Shown here: one piece after another, positions 60,966-64,000 of the stretch
Position numbering within the stretch: position 1 is the stretch's first letter
How the letters are laid out: each line of letters opens with the position of its first letter
Source: Ensifer adhaerens
GTDB taxonomy: Bacteria > Pseudomonadota > Alphaproteobacteria > Rhizobiales > Rhizobiaceae
Assembly: GCF_001270265.1 (NCBI RefSeq)
Contig: NZ_LGAP01000002.1
Span: 494,001-558,000 of the forward strand
Direction of reading: 5' to 3'
DNA length: 64,000 nucleotides
Program-made: the position numbers and the translations under genes
The notes under the pieces: generated by a model
Told to the model about the DNA's origin: nothing
The model's database searches: none
The model's input: the letters and a program-made list of their open reading frames with translations, nothing else

Positions 60966-61904
60966 TCAGTTGAAGCGATAACCGTCGGAGATTTCCTGCC
61001 CCAGACGGTTGTTCTGGCTGATGAAATCCTCGAGATATTCGTGCAGGCCCTGGTCCATGATGTCGGTGATCGAGCGGCTGCGCAGCGCCGCCAGCGTGCG
61101 CTCCGCCGTTTCGTGCGCCTCGTGGCGCTCGCCATATTCCCGCTCGAGATAGCCGAGGTTGCTGGCGATCTTCTCGTAGCAATAGGCGAGCGATCGCGGC
61201 ATGCGACCGTTGGAGATCAGGAAATCGGCGATGTTGGCCGGCTTCAGCTCGGCGTCATAGACCCAGCCATAGGCGCGGTGGGCCGAGACCGAGCGCAGGA
61301 TCGATTCCCACTGCACGTTGTCCATCGACGAGCCGACGGCGGCGACCGCCGGCAGCAGCACGTAGTATTTGACGTCGAGGATGCGCGCGGTGTTGTCGGC
61401 CCGCTCGATGAAGGTGCCGATGCGCGAGAAGTTGAAGATCTCGTTCCTGAGCATGGTGCCGTGGAAGGCGCCGCGGATGAGGCCGGCACGACGCTTGATC
61501 GTATCGATGATCTCCGGCATGTCGGTCGGGCGCGCCTTCTTGGAGAGCATCGCTTTCATCTCGAGGTAGCATTCGTTGGTTGCTTCCCAGGTTTCGCGCG
61601 TCAGTGCCGTGCGAACCATGCGGGCGTTGTGGCGACCCGCCTCGATGCAGGACATCACGCTCGACGGATTGGCGCGGTCGCGCAGCAGGAAGTCGATGGC
61701 GTCGATGCTCGTCAGCGTTTCGTGCACTTCGTCGTAAAGTTCGCGCACGCCGGCGCTTTGCAGCACGCCGTCCCAATCACCCTCCGTCGCCCCGCTGCGG
61801 GTCAGGGCCATGCGCAGGCCGGCGTCGATCAGCCGGGCGCTGTTTTCGGCGCGTTCAATGTAGCGGAACATCCAGTAGAGACCGTTTGCAGTTCTTCCCA
61901 ACAT
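60966..61904 (-). CDS. Alpha-E domain protein (DUF403)
   Basis: 312 residues, all-helical, starting MLGRTANGLYWMFRYIERAE with NSARLIDAGLRMAL, the alpha-E signature. Later parts are GTFIERADNTARILDVKYYV and MPRSLAYCYEKIASNLGYLE. It begins 4 bases after the ATP-grasp stop. Together with ATP-grasp and transglutaminase partners it is thought to belong to a peptide-bond forming or modifying system, with no defined product. Confidence 0.9.
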   Translation of the reverse strand: MLGRTANGLYWMFRYIERAENSARLIDAGLRMALTRSGATEGDWDGVLQSAGVRELYDEVHETLTSIDAIDFLLRDRANPSSVMSCIEAGRHNARMVRTALTRETWEATNECYLEMKAMLSKKARPTDMPEIIDTIKRRAGLIRGAFHGTMLRNEIFNFSRIGTFIERADNTARILDVKYYVLLPAVAAVGSSMDNVQWESILRSVSAHRAYGWVYDAELKPANIADFLISNGRMPRSLAYCYEKIASNLGYLEREYGERHEAHETAERTLAALRSRSITDIMDQGLHEYLEDFISQNNRLGQEISDGYRFN

Positions 61905-61908
61905 GGTC

Positions 61909-63345
61909 TCAGTCCTCCAGTACCCAGGTGTCCTTGGTCCCGCCGCCCTGGCTGGAGTTCACGACGAGTGAACCAGCCTTGAGGGCGACGCGCGTCAGGC
62001 CACCGGGAATGATCTGCACCTTGTCGGAGACAAGGACATAGGGACGAAGATCCACATGCCGGGGCGCGATGCCTTTGTTGACGAGGATGGGCACGGTCGA
62101 CAGCGACAGCGTCGGCTGGGCGATGTAGTTGGTCGGGCGGGCTTTCAGCTTTTCAGCGAAGAGGGCGCGCTCCTTCTTGCTGGCGGTCGGGCCGACCAGC
62201 ATGCCGTAGCCGCCGGAGCCGTGCACCTCCTTGACCACCAGTTCTTCCAGGTGTTCGAGCACGTATTTGAGGCTCTGCGGCTCGGAACAGCGCCAGGTCG
62301 GCACGTTTTCAAGCAGCGGCTTGCGGCCGGTGTAGAACTCGACGATTTCGGGCATGTAGGAATAGATCGCCTTGTCGTCGGAAATGCCGGTGCCCGGCGC
62401 ATTGGCGATGGTGATGTTGCCGGCACGGTAGACATCCATGATGCCGGGAACGCCGAGCGCAGACTCCGGCCGAAATGTCAGAGGATCGAGGAAGTCGTCG
62501 TCGACGCGGCGATAGAGCACGTCGATCGCCTCGTAGCCGCGCGTGGTGCGCATCTTCACCTTGCCGTCAATGACGCGCAGGTCCGACCCCTCGACCAGTT
62601 CGACGCCCATCATGTCGGCGAGGAAAGCATGTTCGTAATAGGCGGAGTTGTAGATGCCGGGGGTAAGAACGGCAACGCGCGGCTTGCCACTGCAGCCGGG
62701 AGGCGCCAGCGACGCCAGGCTCTGGCGCAAGAGGTAGGGATAGTTTTCGACCGGGCGCACGCGGTTCTGATGGAAGAGTTCTGGGAACATCTGCATCATC
62801 GTTTCGCGGTTTTCCAGCATGTAGCTGACGCCTGACGGCGTGCGGGCATTGTCCTCGAGTACGTAGAACTGATCCTCGCCGGTGCGCACGATGTCGGTGC
62901 CGACGATATGGGTGTAGACGCCGCCCGGCGGCCGGAAGCCGATCATCTGCGGCAGGAAGGCCACGTTCTTCTCGATCAGCTCGCGTGGCACGCGGCCGGC
63001 GCGGATGATCTCCTGCTTGTGGTAGATGTCATCGAGAAAGGCGTTGAGCGCGATGACCCGCTGTTCGATGCCCTGGGCGAGCTTGCGCCATTCTCGGCCG
63101 GAAATGATGCGGGGGATGAGGTCGAAGGGGATGAGTTTTTCGGAGGAGTCTGCGTGTCCGTAGACTGCGAAGGTGATGCCGGTTTTCCGGAAGATATTCT
63201 CGGCGTCCTTTGATTTCGTTATGAGCCGATTTCTGTCCTGGCTGGCATACCATTCATGATAGGTCGAATATGGCTGGCGCGGACTGCTGTCCGCATTCAT
63301 CATTTCGTCAAATGCCAAAGGCGTGGTCCCCTTATTTTTGACCAT
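61909..63345 (-). CDS. Circularly permuted type 2 ATP-grasp protein
   Basis: 478 residues. Family marks are YSTYHEWYASQDRNRLITKS, RREWRKLAQGIEQRVIALNA-type N-region, VGTDIVRTGEDQFYVLEDNA, RTPSGVSYMLENRETMMQMF, ITIANAPGTGISDDKAIYSY and VVKEVHGSGGYGMLVGPTAS. It would activate a carboxylate with ATP for ligation to an amine. The start at 63345 is chosen by similarity of size; no strong ribosome site is visible and 63303 is an alternative. First gene of the three-gene operon. Confidence 0.9.
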   Translation of the reverse strand: MVKNKGTTPLAFDEMMNADSSPRQPYSTYHEWYASQDRNRLITKSKDAENIFRKTGITFAVYGHADSSEKLIPFDLIPRIISGREWRKLAQGIEQRVIALNAFLDDIYHKQEIIRAGRVPRELIEKNVAFLPQMIGFRPPGGVYTHIVGTDIVRTGEDQFYVLEDNARTPSGVSYMLENRETMMQMFPELFHQNRVRPVENYPYLLRQSLASLAPPGCSGKPRVAVLTPGIYNSAYYEHAFLADMMGVELVEGSDLRVIDGKVKMRTTRGYEAIDVLYRRVDDDFLDPLTFRPESALGVPGIMDVYRAGNITIANAPGTGISDDKAIYSYMPEIVEFYTGRKPLLENVPTWRCSEPQSLKYVLEHLEELVVKEVHGSGGYGMLVGPTASKKERALFAEKLKARPTNYIAQPTLSLSTVPILVNKGIAPRHVDLRPYVLVSDKVQIIPGGLTRVALKAGSLVVNSSQGGGTKDTWVLED

Positions 63346-63538
63346 TTGAGTACAACGCTGGATGCAATGCAAGAAGCGTGCACAGTCGCGGGACAAGAAA
63401 GTTTTGGCGCGCTATTCCGGCTCTTGCGGGGAAAGAGATGCCCAACAATGGGGCGGTGGCGGTCTGCCACCGAATGCGGCTCGATCTCGGCGTCTTAGAA
63501 AATAAGCAAATGCTTGAAATTTGGGCGCGCCCGGGAGA

Positions 63539-64000
63539 CTAGCCGAGACCGAAAACGGTGATCGCTGCGGCTGCCAAGCCGGCCAGCACCAGAAGCGACA
63601 GCATGGCGGCGGCACTGGCGCGCGGGCCGGCGTCGGCCAGCTTGCGGATGTCGACTTCCAGGCCGAGTGCCGCCATGGCGATGACGGTCAGCCATGTGGC
63701 GAGGCGCGCAGCGCCAGTGGCGGCCGCGTCAGGGATCATTCCGCTGTTTCGGGCCACCGCGACGGCGAGGAACCCGAGAATGAACCACGGGACGAAATGC
63801 GCAAACGTGGCGAGGCGGGCACGGCGCTTGCCGGCGGGCAGGCTTGGCGCCAGCGGATGGGTTTCTCCTTCGCGGTTGATGATCGAGAAGCACAGCACGA
63901 CCGGGCCAAGCATCAGCACGCGAACGAGCTTGACCAGCGTGCCGACCTGCACGGACAGCGCGCTGAACGGAGCGGCCGCCGCCAGCACTTGCGGCACGGC
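63539..64000 (-). CDS. YeiH/UPF0324 family putative sulfate exporter (partial)
   Basis: About 150 C-terminal residues are visible; the gene continues beyond the window. Hydrophobic segments include HFVPWFILGFLAVAVARN, LATWLTVIAMAALGLEVDIR and MLSLLVLAGLAAAAITVFGL. The WFILGF and AMAALGLEVDIRKL segments are typical of the YeiH family of about ten-helix membrane proteins. Substrate is uncertain. Confidence 0.8.
   Translation of the reverse strand, partial: AVPQVLAAAAPFSALSVQVGTLVKLVRVLMLGPVVLCFSIINREGETHPLAPSLPAGKRRARLATFAHFVPWFILGFLAVAVARNSGMIPDAAATGAARLATWLTVIAMAALGLEVDIRKLADAGPRASAAAMLSLLVLAGLAAAAITVFGLG

Overview
The window reads as a chromosome-type segment of a Sinorhizobium/Ensifer-like member of the Rhizobiaceae. 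The evidence is high G+C with tightly packed operons, a phyR-nepR-rpoE2 general stress response locus with EcfG promoters, a complete hmuPSTUV heme-uptake operon, myo-inositol dehydrogenase IdhA, and the gbpR/chvE/gguABC sugar locus. Short palindromic intergenic repeats of the kind known from Sinorhizobium are also present. All assignments come from reading the sequence and from family knowledge; no database search was run.

Region by region. 1-4.3 kb: general stress response (phyR cut by the window edge, nepR, rpoE2, an HWE histidine kinase) plus two small envelope proteins, one behind an EcfG-type promoter. 4.4-11.5 kb: heme and iron acquisition (hmuVUTSP on the minus strand; a secreted protein, TonB, a DUF2325 protein and an IsdG/HmuQ-like monooxygenase on the plus strand) with two TGA-N9-TCA (IRO-like) sites. 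11.5-13.4 kb: DUF423 protein, truncated hemoglobin, and a TetR regulator with an SMR efflux pump. 13.5-16.4 kb: a ThuA-like/Gfo-Idh sugar pair and a convergent LacI regulator. 16.5-24.4 kb: a lipoprotein-like hydrolase, then an M19 dipeptidase with a complete peptide ABC transporter.

24.5-32.3 kb: a surface-polysaccharide cassette that would make a CDP-activated 3-C-methyl-6-deoxyhexose (RfbF, RfbG, TylC3-type C-methyltransferase, RfbC-like epimerase, NAD-dependent epimerase/reductase, O-methyltransferase-like protein, hexapeptide acyltransferase). Two glycosyltransferases here each carry a single frameshift. 32.4-36 kb: a class III cyclase with TPRs, and a divergent SDR/AraC pair. 36.3-38.4 kb: an AT-rich island of unfamiliar genes ending at a tRNA-Arg(CCG) gene.

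38.8-58.6 kb: pentose and inositol metabolism. It holds a xylose-type ABC transporter under a ROK repressor with two matching operators, an MHYT-PAS-GGDEF-EAL protein, idhA, and the gbpR-chvE-gguAB-gguC-aldehyde dehydrogenase-arabonate dehydratase cluster for non-phosphorylative L-arabinose breakdown. 58.7-64 kb: an HxlR regulator beside a truncated oxidoreductase, an NTF2-like protein, an ATP-grasp/alpha-E/transglutaminase operon, and a partial YeiH-type exporter.

From memory of S. meliloti, the left half resembles its main chromosome, while the tRNA-Arg(CCG)/idhA/ara half lies on the pSymB megaplasmid there. Having both on one contig suggests the ancestral arrangement or a different species' layout.
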